In this document: positions 48,870-61,366 of the stretch, piece after piece | How positions within the stretch are numbered: position 1 is the stretch's first letter | Layout of the letters: every line of letters begins with the position of its first letter | Origin: Dama dama | Taxonomy: Eukaryota > Chordata > Mammalia > Artiodactyla > Cervidae | Assembly (NCBI RefSeq): GCF_033118175.1 | Contig: NC_083697.1 | Location: 21,798,001 to 21,862,000, forward strand | Direction: 5' to 3' | DNA: 64,000 bases | Translations under genes and position numbers: made by a program | The notes under the pieces: model-generated | The model's database searches: none | What the model saw: only the letters and a program-made list of their open reading frames with translations | Told to the model about the DNA's origin: nothing

Positions 48870-49620
48870 ACCAACGGTCAGACTGCAGGGAGGAAGACTC
48901 CATCTGCAATTCCTGTCACCGTTCTCAGCGACTCTCCCGGGTCCCCGGCACTGTCCTTTGTGGGACCCTGACGGATGTCTGCCGCTGGACATTCCTGAAA
49001 CTTTCCAGTTGTCCCCGTGTGTGGCATTTTGAACGTTGTTTGCGCCAAAGCAGCTGAGCCGTCGCTATAGGCAAACCTCGCATCCCAGCACCACAGTTGA
49101 GCTTTATCCAAAGGTGACATCTCTGTCTTTGTAGAAATAACTGATGAGAAAGAACATTGATTTACTTATTTTAACTTAATAAGTAATGAGAAATCAAGGG
49201 TTTGGATGAGTATAGAAGAGTTCAGAGGAAGGAGAAGGGCAAGAGTATAAAACCAGAAGACATTTATTTGGTATATTCCCAGCCTTTCTCTTGCACTGAG
49301 AAAAGGACCCCGTTTGAAAACATGAAATGAGATCAGGAAAGGTTCATTGGTTCTCAGATGGAGAAGACATTTCTGTTCTCCTGAGTATTTCTGTTGCTGA
49401 TGACCTTTGACTTAGGGAGATGAAAAGGATAAGTAAGAATTGGACTTAAGTTGGACTTCATCAAACCTGTCTGGCTTCAGGGAGGTTTTATCAGCGCTTT
49501 CATTCCTTGAAGTTGAATACCGCATGTGTAATGCACGAACACACATACAAACCCACACACCCATGATTCTGACAATAAATGGCCCATTCAGTTAATAGCC
49601 TATCTCTATCCACAAAGAAT
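48870..49620. other. Intergenic, no gene seen
   Basis: GC content falls back to the desert average. No recognisable exon or repeat. Confidence 0.45.
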
Positions 49621-49623
49621 TGA

Positions 49624-52110
49624 GGTTCAGTTCAGTTGCTCAGTTGTGTCCAACCTCTTTTTGACTCCATGGTCTGCAGCATGCCAGGCTTCCCTGTCCA
49701 TCACCAACTCCCAGAGCTTGCTCGAACTCACGTCCATCTAGTCGGTGATGCCATCCAACCATCTCATCCTCTGTTGTGCCCTTCTCCTGCCTTCAATATT
49801 CCCCAGCATCAGGGTCTTTTCCAAAAAGTCGGTTCTTTGCATCAGGTGGCCAAAGTATTGGAGCTTCAGCCTCAGCATCAGTCCTTCCAGTGAATATTCA
49901 GGACTGATTTCCTTTAGGATTGACTGTTAGCTCTCCTTGTAATCCAAGGGTCCCTCAAGAGTCTTCTCCAACACCACAGTTCAAATGCATCAGTTCTTTG
50001 GCACTCAGCTTTCTTTATAGTCCAACTCTCAAATCCATACATGACTACTGGAAAAAGCATAGCTCTGACTAGATGGACCTTTGTCGACAAAGTAATGTCT
50101 CTGCTTTTCAGTATGCTGTCTGGGTTAGTCATAACTTTTCTTCCAGGGAACAAGCATCTTTTAATTTCATGGCTACAGTCACCATCTGCAGTGGTTTTAG
50201 AGCCCAAGAAAATAAAGTCTGTCTCTGTTTCCATTGTTTCCCCATCTATTTGCCGTGAAGTGATGGGACCAGATGCCATGATCTTAGTTTTTTGGATGTT
50301 GAGTTTTAAGTCAGCTTTTTCACCTTCGTCTTTCACTTTCATCAGGAGGCTCTTCAGTTCCTCTTCACTTTCTGCCATAAGGGTGGTGTCATCTGCGTAT
50401 CTGAGGTTATTGATATTTCTCCCAGCAGTCTTGATTCCAAGACTGATTCCAAGACAAGATTCCAAGCAAGTCTGTGCTTCCTTCAGCCCAGCATTTTGCA
50501 TAATGTATTCTGCATATAAATTAAGTAAGCAAGGTAATAATATACAGCCTTGACATATTTCTTTCCCAATTTGGAACCAGACCGTTGTTCCATGTCTGGT
50601 TCTAACTGTTGCTTCACAAACTGCATACAGCTTTCTCAGGAGGCAGGTAAGGTGGTCTGGTATCCCCATATCTTTAAGAATTTTCCACAGTTTGTTGTGA
50701 TCCACACAGTCAAAGGCTTTGGTATAATCAATAAATTAGAAGTAGATGCTTTTCTGGAATTCTCTTGCTTTTTCAATGATCCAACAGATGTTGGCAATTT
50801 GATCTGTGGTTCCTCTGCCTTTCCTAAATCCAGCTTGAGTATCTGGAATTTCACGGTTCACATACTGTTGAAACCTGGCTTGTAGAATTTTGAGCATTAC
50901 TTTGCTAGCGTGTGAGATGAGTACAGTTGTGTGGTAGTTTGAGCATTCTTTGGCATTGCCTTTCTCTGGGACTGGAACGAAAACTGACCTTTTCCAGTCC
51001 TGTGGCCACTGCTGAGTTTTCCAAATTTGCTGGTATATTGAGTGCAGCACTTTCCAGCATCATCTTTTAGGATTTGAAATAGCTCAGTTGGAATCCTATC
51101 ACCTCCACTCACTTTGTTCATAGTGATGCTTCCTAAGGCTCACCTGACTTCACATTCCAGGATGTCTGGCTCTAGGTGAGTGATAACACCATTGTGGTTA
51201 TCTGGGTCATGAAAATCTTTTTTACATAGTTCTTCGGTGTATTCTTGCCACCTCTTCTTAATATCTTCTGCTTCTGTTAGGTCCATACCATTCCTGTCCT
51301 TTATTGTGCCCATCTTTGTATGAAATATTCCCTTGGTGTCTCCAATTTTCTTAAAGAAATCTCTAGTCTTTCCTATTCTATTGTTTTCCTCTGTTTCTTT
51401 GCCTTGATCCCTGAGGAAGGCTTTCTTATCTCTCCTTGCCATTCTTTGGAATTCTGCATTCAAATGGGTATATCTTCCCTTTTCTCCTTTGCCTTTCACT
51501 TCTCTTCTTTTCTCAGCTATCTGTAAGGCCTCCTCAGACAACCGTTTTGCCTTTTTGCATTTTTTTCTTGGGGATGGTCTTGATCACTGCCTCCTGTACA
51601 ATGTCAGGAACTTATGTCCAAAGTTCTTCAGGTACTCTCTCAGATCTAATCTCTTGAATCTGTTTGCCACTTCCACTGTATAATCGTAAGGGATTTGATT
51701 TAGGTCATACATGAATGGTCTGATGGTTTTCCCGACTTTCTTCAATTTAAGTCTGAATTTGGCAACCTGGAGTTCATGATCTGAGCCGCAGTCAGCTCCC
51801 AGTCTTGTTTTTGCGAACTATATCGAGCTTCTCCATCTTCAGCTGCACAGCATATAATCAACCTGATTTCGGTGTTGACCATCTGGTTATGTCTATGTAT
51901 AGAGTCTTCTCTTGTGTTGTTGGAAGAGGGTGTTTGTGATGACCAGTGCGTTCTCTTGGCAAAACTCTGTTAGCCTTTGCCCTGCCTCATTTTGTACTTC
52001 AAAGCCAAATTTGCCTATTACTCCAGGTATCTCTTGACTTCCTACTTTTGCATTTCAGTCCCCTATGATGAAAAGAACATCTTTTTTGAGTGTTAGTTCT
52101 AGAAGGTCAT
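49624..52110 (-). mobile_element. BovB LINE, 5'-truncated in the endonuclease
   Basis: About 2.5 kb of BovB on the minus strand. Reading 5' to 3' it holds part of the APE-type endonuclease (51550-52110), the linker (51140-51541, EEALQIAEKRREVKGKGEK), reverse-transcriptase pieces (50736-51121) and the RT core with YADD at 50388-50399 (frame 49914-50705). The C-terminal zinc-knuckle-like end and a CTGAAC tail follow. Several frame breaks make it nonfunctional. Confidence 0.95.
49914..50705 (-). pseudogene. BovB reverse transcriptase fragment
   Basis: A 263-codon open stretch is the longest intact piece of retroelement coding sequence in the window. It begins MDHNKLWKILKDMGIPDHLT, carries the RT palm motif RYADDTTLMA with both catalytic Asp residues, and continues into FELWCWRRLLRDPW. 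Known role: target-primed reverse transcription in BovB elements. Upstream and downstream parts are in other frames, so no full protein can be made. Confidence 0.9.
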
Positions 52111-52111
52111 G

Positions 52112-52245
52112 TGGTTTTTATTTATTTTATTTTTGGCCACACCACACTGCTTGCAGGATCTTAGTTCTCAGACTAGAGATTGAAACCAGGGCTGCAGCAA
52201 TGGAGGTACAGAGGGGTCCTAACCACTGGACCGCCCTCCCCCCCA
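52112..52245 (-). mobile_element. CHR-type SINE
   Basis: The complement has the CHR head with GGTCCAGTGGTTAGGACCCC and the tRNA-like body, ending in an A-rich tail (T-rich at 52112-52135). It abuts the truncated end of the BovB at 49624-52110. Confidence 0.75.
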
Positions 52246-52249
52246 GGAA

Positions 52250-52920
52250 ACTCCTTGAATGTGGTTATCAAAACTGCATATATTGAAAAAGAACACAAAA
52301 TGTAATTGTCAGGTCAGTTTATCTCTCAGTTGCTTTCCCAACAAAAATCTGGAACAACCGACTAAAGGGTTTAAAGCAACTGACAAGTTACAGCTCAGTT
52401 ACAGATCAAGCAGATAGATATTTTGTTAAACATTCATTCCCAAAACACAGGAGTAGACTGACTCCAGAGAAGTCCTTGTAATAACCCTGCTTGGCTTTCC
52501 TCTTTTTATGCTTGCCCTTTCCTCCTTTTGGTTGTGCCCTGTGCAAACTAGGGCTTGTACCCAACACAGATCAAGAAAGGGAATGCAAATAGGCATATGC
52601 TCAAGGCTGATTGACAGCTTCAAGTTACCTAACAGGCTCTATTGCACACATCTTCCCATATTTCAGTGTGTTATAATCTGATGTATATATGTATAGAATA
52701 TTTATAAACCCTTAATGGACTCCTAACTGTCTAGGGTCACTAGAGGAAGCCCCTGTGGTTAGTTTGTATCCACTATGTGCCTAGGGAATATGTGCAGGCG
52801 TTGTAAAAGTCTCTGTGGTTATTTTGTTGCATGTCTGTGAGATTTCCCTCTGTGTCTGGGATGGGGTTTGGAGATCAGCTTGCATACTTTTCAGCTAGGC
52901 CACCCCTAATTGCTCATTGA
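52250..52920. other. Intergenic, no gene seen
   Basis: Nothing recognised. Confidence 0.45.
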
Positions 52921-52921
52921 A

Positions 52922-53213
52922 GTGAGGTGAAAGTCACTCGGTCCTGTCCAGCTCTTTGCGACCCCATTGGTTATACAGTCCGTGGAATTCTCTAGGCCAG
53001 AATACTCGAGTGGATAGCCTTTCCCTTCTCCAGGGAATCTTCCCAACCCAAGGATCGAATTAGGTCTCCCGCATTGCAGGCGGATTCTTTACCAGCTGAG
53101 CCACAGGGAAGCCCAAGAATACTGGAGTGGGTAGCCTATCCCTTCTCCAGGGGATCTTCCTGACCCAGGAATCAAACCAGGGTATCCTGACTTGCAGGTG
53201 GATTCTTTACCAA
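52922..53213 (-). mobile_element. Bov-tA-type SINE with extra head unit
   Basis: The complement shows a Bov-tA head (GGATACCCTGGTTTGATTCC region), Bov-A-like sequence, then a second head (GGGCTTCCCTGTGGCTCAGC) followed by a Bov-A body. The result is a composite of two tRNA-like heads. A (CA)n and poly-A tract (53250-53281) lies beside it. Confidence 0.8.
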
Positions 53214-53281
53214 CGAGTTATTTAACTTCCTACCTAACATGACTATTAAGAACACACACACACACAAAAAAAAAAAAAAAA

Positions 53282-53815
53282 CTATTAAGAACAGTAAAAG
53301 TGGGGATGAAATTATTATTTGATAAAGTTAATTAGCAAATTTGCCCCTGAACTTCCCCAGGTTCCTTTGATGAAAGTACTTTCTGCTCAGAGTGAAAAGA
53401 ACTAAAAGGCATTTTGGTTTCTGCAAGGCCATTCTGTAAAATCCTTAACCTGCCACTAGAGGATGCTCTTAATTCTTAATATGAGAGGACTAATCTCGTG
53501 AAATGAGTTTTTTTCCACAGTCAATATGTAACAGGAGATGACTTTGGAAATTGCACTGCTTTGCTATTCACATGTTGATGTCTTTTTGCTACTAACAGTT
53601 CTTTTATACAAAAAAATTATGATTATCACATATTTTCAGGTTCATATCATTCTGTTTAGTTGTTGGTATCTAAATAGAAGATGAAACGCTTTTACTTTTG
53701 GCTTATACTTTTGTATTTCAGTATGGTATGTAGGCCTGAAATGCTTTTGGTTGCTGTTACTGAATTTCCTTTTTTTTGCAATTAGAAAGAAAACTCACTT
53801 TAAAAAATATAATCT
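53282..53815. other. Intergenic, no gene seen
   Basis: Nothing recognised. Confidence 0.45.
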
Positions 53816-53817
53816 TA

Positions 53818-54048
53818 AAAAATTTTTATTTGTTTTTCTGCATCAGGTTGGGTCTTAGTTCCGTCATGTGGGATTTTTGGCTGTGGCTCACAGACTCTCT
53901 AGTTGTGGCACAGAGATTGAGTAGTTGCGGCACTCGGGCTTAGCTGCTCTGCATCATGTGGGATCTTGGTTCCCCAGCCAAGGATCCAACGCCTGTGCCC
54001 TGCATTGCACAGTGGATTCTTAACTACTGGACCACCAGGAAGTCTGAA
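53818..54048 (-). mobile_element. CHR-type SINE, long form
   Basis: The complement begins with the CHR head (CAGACTTCCTGGTGGTCCAG) and runs through a longer body with repeated CATGTGGGATC-type segments to a poly-A end. Long CHR-1-like form. Confidence 0.8.
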
Positions 54049-54477
54049 AACTCACTTTTTATTAAGGCACAGTTCATGACCAAAATGCATTGTCTGTCAC
54101 TTTTCTTATTAACCATTATAGTGAATTAAATGGTCATTCACTTTTACCTGCTCTCTTTTTTAATAAGATAAGGGATATTCAGAAAGAACTTTTCAAATAG
54201 GCCACATATAATTAGATCTCAAATAAGCAAAGACCAAACGAATACAAGGTGAAGATTTATGAAAAGTTCTAACAGCTGAGAAAGACTTTATTGCTCATCC
54301 AGGGCATGCATATTGCATTCAAAATATTTTAATTTCTGACAAGTGATATCCGCCACTTAAGTGTCATATGGCAAAGTATTAATCTACAACATGAGATTTA
54401 AAGTAAACATTCAACTTTCTACATGACATATAAGAACTGCCCTTTTAGGCTTTTAGGTCTCATTGCAACTTGCGAAC

Positions 54478-54715
54478 AGGTTGGATTTTAGCATTTACTG
54501 AGCTCCTACTATGTGCCAATTACTGTGCTAGGTTATGTACAGTTATCTCATTTTATCCTAACAATAATCTTATGGAGCAGATATAGCACCTTTTTAAAAT
54601 GAGGAAATAGGCTTGGTGAAGTTAAAAGAAACTTGTTCAGGAACCAACAGCTATCAAGGGGTGAAGCTAAGATCAGATTTGTTCTGATTCATGGCAAAGC
54701 CTATCCTCTTTCAGT
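54478..54715 (+). mobile_element. MIR SINE
   Basis: The order is MIR-like: ACTGAGCTCCTACTATGTGC, then ATTACTGTGCTAGG, then AAATGAGGAAATAGGCTTGG. Ancient copy. Confidence 0.85.
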
Positions 54716-55310
54716 TCATCCTGCTCGAAGAAGTTTAGCAAGAACAAGGATATGTTAAGGAATCATTCGTACATTTGATAAGTAGTTCTTGAATTTTATT
54801 TTCATCAGCTAAATTTCATACTTATTTTGATTTCCTTCATTTTTATCTGTTGCCTCTTTTCTGTATCAGGATCCCATTCAAGATACCATAATTGCATTTA
54901 ATTGCTGTACGTCTTTGCAGTGCCTTTTGTTTGTAACAGTTTCTCAGACTTTTATTGTTTTCGATGCTTTTGACAGTTTTGAGAACCAGTCAGGTGTCAA
55001 GACTTTGTACATTGTCCCTCAGTTGCAGTTTGCCTCTTATTTTTCCACATGATTAGATTATGGTTATGGATTTCGGGAGAGTGACGAGAGAGGTGAACAT
55101 CTCATCACATCATACCAAAAGTGCATACCATTAATATGATTTATCACTGATGCTGGCATGGAATACCTGACTGAGGTACTGTTTGTCGGGGCCTCCACCT
55201 TAGAGTTGTCTTTTTCCCCCCTTTCCATCCTATACTCTGTAAGGAGTTCATTGTGCACAGACTGCACTTAAGGATAGGGAAGATATGCTCCACCTCCTTG
55301 AGAGCAGAAT
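54716..55310. other. Intergenic, no gene seen
   Basis: Nothing recognised. Confidence 0.45.
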
Positions 55311-57335
55311 CAGTTCACTTCATTCACTCAGTCATGTTCGACTCTTTGTGACCCCATGGACTGCAGCATGCCAGGCTCCCCTGTCCTTCACCAACTCCCA
55401 GAGCTTGCTCAAACTCATGTCCATCCAGTCAGTAATGCCATCCAACCATCTCATCCCCGGTTGTCCCCTTCTCCTCTTGCTTTCAATGTTTCCCAACATC
55501 AGAGTATTTTCCAGTGGGTCAGTTCTTTGCATCAGGTGGCCAAAGTATTGGAGCTTCAGCTTCAGCATCAGTCCTGCCAATGAACAATAAGGACTGATTT
55601 CATTTAGGATGGACTGGTTGGATCTCCTCACAGTCCAAGGGACTCTCAAGAGTCTTCTCCAACACCATAGTTCAAAAGCATCAATTCTTCGGCACTCAGC
55701 TTTTTTTTTAATGGTCTAACCCTCACATCTGTACATGACTACTGGGAAAACCATAGCTTTGACTTGATGGACCTTTGTTGGCAAAGTAATGTCTCTGCTT
55801 TTTAATATGCTGCCTAGGTTGGTCATAGCTTTTCTTCCAAGGAGTAGATGTCTTTTAATTTCATGTTTGCAGTCACCATCTGCAGTGATTTTGGAGCCCC
55901 CCCAAAATAAAGTCTGTCACAGTTTCCATTGTATCCCCATCTATTTGCCATGAAGTGGTGGGACCAGATGCCATGATCTTAGTTTTTTGAATGTTGAGTT
56001 TTAAGCCAGCTTTTTCACTCTCCTCTTTCACTTTCATCAAGAAGCTCTTTAGTTCCTCTTCGTTTTCTGCCAGAAATGTGGTGTCATCTGCATATCTGAG
56101 GTTATTGATATTTCTCCCGGCAATCTTGATTCCAGCTTGTGCTTCTTCCAGCCCAGCGTTTCACATGATGTACTCTGCATATAAGTTAAACGAGCAGGGT
56201 GACAATATACGACTTTTATGTATTCCTTTCCCAATTTGGAACCAGTCTGTTGTTCTATGTCCGGTTCTAACTGTTGCTTCTTGGCCTACATACAGATTTC
56301 TCAGTAGACAGATAAGGTGGTCTGGTATTCCCATATCTTTAAGAATTGTCCACAGTTTGTTGTGATCCACACAGTCAAAGGCTTGGCATAGTCAGTAAAG
56401 CAGAAGTAGATGCTTTTCTCAAATTCTCTTGCTTTTTTGATGATTCAGCAGATATTGGCAATTTGATCTGTGGCTCCTCTGTCTTTTGTAAATCCAGCTT
56501 GAACATCTGGAAGTTCTTGGTTCACGTACTGTTGAAGTCTGGGTTGGAGAACTTTGAGCATTACTTTGTAGCTTGTGAGATGAGTGCAGTTGTGCAGTAG
56601 TTTGAGCATTCTTTGGCATTGCCCTACTTTGGGATTAGAATGAAAACTGACCTTTTCCGGCCCTGTGGCCACTGCTGAGTTTTCCCAATTTGCTGGCATA
56701 CTGAGTGAAGTACTTTCACAGCATCATCTTTCAGGATTTGAAATAGCTCAACTGGAATTCCATAACCTCCAATAGCTTTGTTCGTAGTGATGCTTCCTAA
56801 GGCCCACCTGACTTCACATTCCAGGATGTCTGGCTGTAGGTGAGTGATCACACCATCATGGTTGTCTGGGTCATTAAGATCCTTTTTGTATAGTTCTGTG
56901 TATTCTTGTCACCTCTTCTAATATCTTCTGCTTCTGTTAGGTGCATACTGTTTCTGTCCTTTATTGTGCCCATCTTTGCATGAAATTTACCCTTGTTATC
57001 TCTGATTTTCTTCAAGAGATCTCAAGTCTTTCCCATTCCATTGTTTTCCTCTGTTTATTTGCATTGTTCACTGAGGAGAAGTTTTCTTATCTCTCCTTTC
57101 TCTTCTTTGGAACTCTTTATTCAAATGGGCATATCTTTCCTTTCCTCCATTGCCTTTAGCTTCTCTTCTTTACTCATCTATTTGTAAGGCCTCCTCAGAC
57201 AACCATTTTGCCTTTTTGCATTTCTCTTTCTTGGGGATGGTCTTGATCACTGCCTCCTGTAAAATGTTATGAACCTCTGTCCATAGTTCTTCAGGCATTC
57301 TGTCTATCAGATCTAATCCCTTGAATGTATTCATT
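55311..57335 (-). mobile_element. BovB LINE, 3' two-thirds
   Basis: This minus-strand BovB runs from its 3' tail at 55311 back to the end of the endonuclease region near 57335. It includes RT frames at 56161-56370 and 56445-56851 and the C-terminal piece at 55332-55649. Many frame breaks. The RT motif here lies in a disrupted frame (56049-56234 region). It is joined head-to-head to an inverted 5' piece of the same family. Confidence 0.93.
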
Positions 57336-57346
57336 CACTGGATAAA

Positions 57347-57760
57347 TCATGGTGGAGAGTTCTGATAAAACGTGGTCCACTGGAGAAGGGAATGGCAAAC
57401 CACTTAAGCACTCTTGCCTTGAGAACCCCATGAACAGTATGAAAAGGCAAAAAGATTTGACACTGAAAGGTGAACTCTCCCGATCAGTAGGTGCCCAGTA
57501 TGCTACTGGAGAACAGTGGAGAAATAACTCCAGAAAGAATGAGGAGACGGAGCCAGAGTGAAAACAATATCCAGTTGTGTATGTGAATGGTGATGGAAGC
57601 AAGGTCCAATGCTATAAAGAACAATATTGCATAGGAACTTGGAATGTTAGGTCCATGAATCAAGGTAAATTGGAAGTGGTCAAACAGGAGATGGCAAGAG
57701 TAAACTTTGACATTTTAGAAATCAGTGAAACAAAATGGACCAGAATGGATTATGGGGTTT
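57347..57760 (+). mobile_element. BovB LINE, inverted 5' piece
   Basis: BovB 5' UTR (GGTGGAGAGTTCTGATAAAA) and the first residues of the endonuclease (YCIGTWNVRSMNQGKLEVV, then SETKWTRMD) lie on the plus strand, opposite to the adjoining 3' piece. This is the layout left by twin priming. About 0.6 kb of endonuclease sequence is missing between the two parts. Confidence 0.88.
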
Positions 57761-57762
57761 GA

Positions 57763-58035
57763 TTCTAAACAGGATTTTGCCCCTCCTACCATCTTGGTAG
57801 GGCTTCTTTGCCCTTGGGGTATCTTTTGCCCACGGGGTATCTTTGCCCACGGGGTATCTTTTTCTGGTGGGATCCAACATTCTCCCATTGGTGGTTGTTC
57901 AGCAGTAAATTGCAATTTTGGAGTTCTTACAGGAGAAGATGAATGGAATATCTACATCAATTATGTGAACTTCTATACAGGAGATTTGTATACTCTTCCT
58001 CAGTTATTAATTTGTTTAATAAATTTATTGGCTCT
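57763..58035. repeat. Unassigned stretch with a short tandem repeat
   Basis: Three copies of a 17-19 bp unit, GCCCACGGGGTATCTTT and variants, lie at 57810-57863. The surrounding 270 bp matches no family I recognise. An old LTR remnant is possible but not shown. Confidence 0.6.
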
Positions 58036-58039
58036 GTTT

Positions 58040-58495
58040 AACTTGGTCAACTCTTTTTTTTAAGTTAATTTATTTTTTAATTGAAGGATAATTGCTTTAC
58101 AGACTTTTGTTGTTTTCTGTCAAACCTCAACATGAATCAGCCACAGGTGTACATACATCCCCTCCCTTTTGAACCTCCCTCCCATCTCCCTCCTCATCCC
58201 GCCCCTCTAGGTGGATACAGAGCCCCTGTTTGAGTTTCCTGAGCCATTCAGCAAATTCCCTTTGGCTATCTATTTTATATCTGGTAAGGTAAGTTTCCGT
58301 GTTATTCTTTCCATACATCTCATCCTCTCCTCCCCTCTCCCCATGTCCATAAGTCTATTCTCTATGTCTGTTTCTCCATTGCTGCCCTGCGAGTAATTTC
58401 TTCAGTACCATTTTTCTAGATTCCATATATATATGTGTTAGAATATGGTATTTATCTTTCTCTTTCTGACTTACTTCACTCTTTATAGTAGGCCA
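58040..58495 (-). mobile_element. L1 LINE 3' end
   Basis: The complement reads AAGAGTGAAGTAAGTCAGAA, then ATGGTATTT-type L1 target sequence, then the L1 3' UTR with GGAGGGAGGTTCAAAAGGGA and a final poly-A. It is 5'-truncated and noncoding. Confidence 0.85.
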
Positions 58496-58798
58496 GTGCT
58501 TTAAATTACTGTTCAAGGTTAACTTTTACTATTCAAACATCAGTTGAAAGCTAACAGCTTATTTCTACTTACTAATGTACATGTAAAGATATATTTTCAG
58601 AGGCAAAATAGTAGATAATTGGAAATATTTCTGAATAATGCTAGTCAGAGAATCCTACTTGGTATCTAAAAACCTCATATTATATCAGTTAGCTTTATAT
58701 CAGTTAGCTGATGTGGTTGAGTAGGTATAGTTTTGTGCAACGCTGGGAAGGATTCCACTTGAGTTTTAGTCCATCAACAATTTATATGCCCCCTTCCT

Positions 58799-58917
58799 CC
58801 AGTGGCAACCCACTCCAGTGTTCTTGCCTGGAGAATCCCAGGGACGGGGGAGCCTGGTGGGCTGCCATCTATGGGGTCGCACAGAGTCAGACACGACTGA
58901 AGTGACTTAGCTTAGCT
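58799..58917 (+). mobile_element. Bov-A SINE unit
   Basis: A single Bov-A unit (GGCAACCCACTCCAGTGTTC, then ACGACTGAAGTGACTTAGC). It is a 5'-truncated Bov-A2. Confidence 0.9.
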
Positions 58918-59388
58918 TTCCTCCTAGCTGAATTCTCAGCCAACTGAGAGACAAATAAGGAGTTGCTATAGATAAAGGCTAGGTTGGAGGACATAGCTTA
59001 GTAAAAATGGCAGTAAAAATGACAGACACAGATGGTCAGGTAGACTCACTACTCTGCCACAACTACCTGGGCAAATTCATGTGCATTTCCCCTACTCCCC
59101 CTCCCCCCACAGGGAGCCTTTATTGCTGAGTTTGCTTTATTTCTGAAAACATGTCAGAACATACACTCTCTGGACAGGTAGACTCCTGGAAGAGGAAAGA
59201 AGTGTGAATTGACCCAAATATGCCCAGGATGTGAGAAGTGAATCAAGGGACAAAGAAGGATCCTGCTCTGAAATATGTGGGATGGAATACAGGGGCAGAG
59301 GAGGAATCAGTACTTTTGCTCTATTAGAAGATACTTCTACATTGAAGGACACATTAGGTGTGGAAATACTTTCATTCATAACATTTTC
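58918..59388. other. Intergenic, no gene seen
   Basis: Nothing recognised. Confidence 0.45.
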
Positions 59389-59516
59389 TGCTGTTGCTTA
59401 GTCACTTCAGTCGTTTCCGACTCTGTGTGACTTTATGGACTGCAGCCGCCAGGCTCCTCTGTCCATGGGATTTTCCAGGCAAGAATACTGAAGTGGGTTG
59501 CCATTTCCTTCTCCAT
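59389..59516 (-). mobile_element. Bov-A SINE unit
   Basis: A single Bov-A unit in reverse orientation (TTAGTCACTTCAGTCGTTTC, then TTGCCATTTCCTTCTCC). A truncated Bov-A2. Confidence 0.9.
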
Positions 59517-60156
59517 TCTAACATCTGGGGAGAAAGAAAAGGGATTTTTTTCCAGTTTCCTAGGAACTCAGCACTTGCACCAATAGTCTGAAAAATTTCA
59601 AGAAAGAATATTTCTCTTCTACCATCTCTGAAATAATCCAAAAATCACCCTAATTCTTGAGTTTGCTTTGTGGATAGCTACACCCTTGATTTATAAATTT
59701 CCTGTTGTCTATTGACAGTGTTCTTTACAACATCAGACTTTACTACCATCATCAGTCACATCCACAACTGGGTGTTATTTTCGCTTTCACTCCATCTCTT
59801 CATTCTTTCTGGAGTCATTTCTCCACTGATCTCCAGTAGTATATTGGGCACCTACTGACTGGGGGAGTTCATCTTTCAGTATCCTATTTTTTGCCTTTTC
59901 ATACTGTTCATGGGTTTCTCAAGGCAAGAATGCTGAAGTGGTTTGCCATTCCCTTCTCCAGTGGACCATGTGTTATCAGAAGTCTCCACCATGACCTGTC
60001 CATCTTGGGTGGCTCTACAGAGCATGGCTCATTGAATTAGACAAGGCTGTGGTCCCTGTGATCGGTTTGATTAGTTTTCTGTGACTGTAGTTTTCATTGT
60101 GTCTGCTCTCTAATGGATAAGGATACATGGCTTATGGAAGCTTCTTGATGGGAGAG

Positions 60157-60532
60157 CACCAAAAAATTGATGCTTTTGAGCTGTGGTGTTGGAGAAGACT
60201 CTTGAGAGTCCCTTGGACTGCAAGGAGATCCAACCAGTTCATCCTAAAGGAAATCAGCCCTGAATATTCATTGGAAGGGCTGAAGCTGAAACTCCAATGC
60301 TTTGGCCACCTGATGTGACAACCTGACTCATTGGAAAAGACCCTGATGCTGGGAAAGATTGAAGGTGGGAGGAGAAGGGGACAACAGAGGATGAGATGGT
60401 TGGATGGCATCACCAACTTGATGGACATGAATTTGAGTAAGCTCCAGGAATTGGTGATGAACAGGGAAGCCTGGCGTGCTGCAGTCCATGGGGTTGCAAA
60501 GTGTCAGACATGACTAAGAGACTGAACTGAAC
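60157..60532 (+). mobile_element. Nested BovB 3' fragment
   Basis: 376 bp of BovB 3' end (from CACCAAAAAATTGATGC to the CTGAACTGAAC tail) is inserted in the inverted BovB 5' UTR. A perfect 11-bp duplication TGATGGGAGAG (60146-60156 and 60533-60543) flanks it. It is younger than its host element. Confidence 0.92.
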
Positions 60533-61069
60533 TGATGGGAGAGACTGACTGAGAGAGAAACTAGGTCATGTTCTGATAGGCAGGGCCATTCTCAGGAAAT
60601 CTTTAATCCAATTTTCTGTTGATGGGCGGGGCTGTGTTCCCTCCCTATTGTTTGACCTCAAGCCAAAATTATAGTGGAGGTAATGAAGATAATGGTGACC
60701 TTCTACAAAAGGTTCCATGCACGCACTGGAATGTTAGGTCCATGAATCAAGGTAAATTGGAAGTGGTCAAATAGGAGATGGCATGACTGAACATCAACAT
60801 TTTAGGAATCAGTGAACTAAAATGGACTAGAATGGGTGAATATAACTCAGATGACCATTATATTTACTACTGTGGGCAATAATCCCTTAGAAGAAATGGA
60901 GTAGCCCTCAAAGTCAGCAAAAGAGTCTGAAATGCAGTACTGGGATGCATTCTCAAAATTGACAGAATGATCTCTGTTCATTTTCAAGGCAAACTATATC
61001 ACAGTAATCCAAACCTATGCCCGGACCAGTAATGCTGAAGAAGCTAAAGTTGAATGGTTCTATGAAGAC

Positions 61070-61366
61070 ATGCAAGACCTTCTAGAACTAACACCCCCAA
61101 AAGATGTCCTTTTCAATATAGGGGACTGGAATGCAAGAGTAGGAGGTCAAGAGATACTTGGAGTAATAGGCAAATTTGGCCTTGAAGTACCAAATGAAGC
61201 AGGGCAAAGGCTAACAGAGTTTTGCCAAGAGAATGCACTGCTTATCACAGACACCCTCCTCCAACAACACAAGAGAAGACTCTACACATGGACACCACTA
61301 GATGGTCAATACCAAAATCAGATTGATTATATTCTTTACAGCCAAAGATGGAGAAGCTCTATATAG
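61070..61366 (+). pseudogene. BovB endonuclease fragment
   Basis: Part of the APE-type endonuclease: DLLELTPPKDVLF, then GDWNARVG, then NQIDYILYSQRWRSS. The domain nicks target DNA in non-LTR retrotransposition. The catalytic SDH triad motif follows downstream in another frame (61400-61408). The frame is broken on both sides. Confidence 0.85.

Noticed and set aside
48436..49057. Frames of 107-157 codons in the isolated CpG island
   Set aside because: Both strands are open because of base composition, with no recognisable protein family.
57810..57863. Regularly repeated short units suggesting a CRISPR-like array
   Set aside because: Only three contiguous units without spacers, in a vertebrate genome. 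It is a simple tandem repeat.
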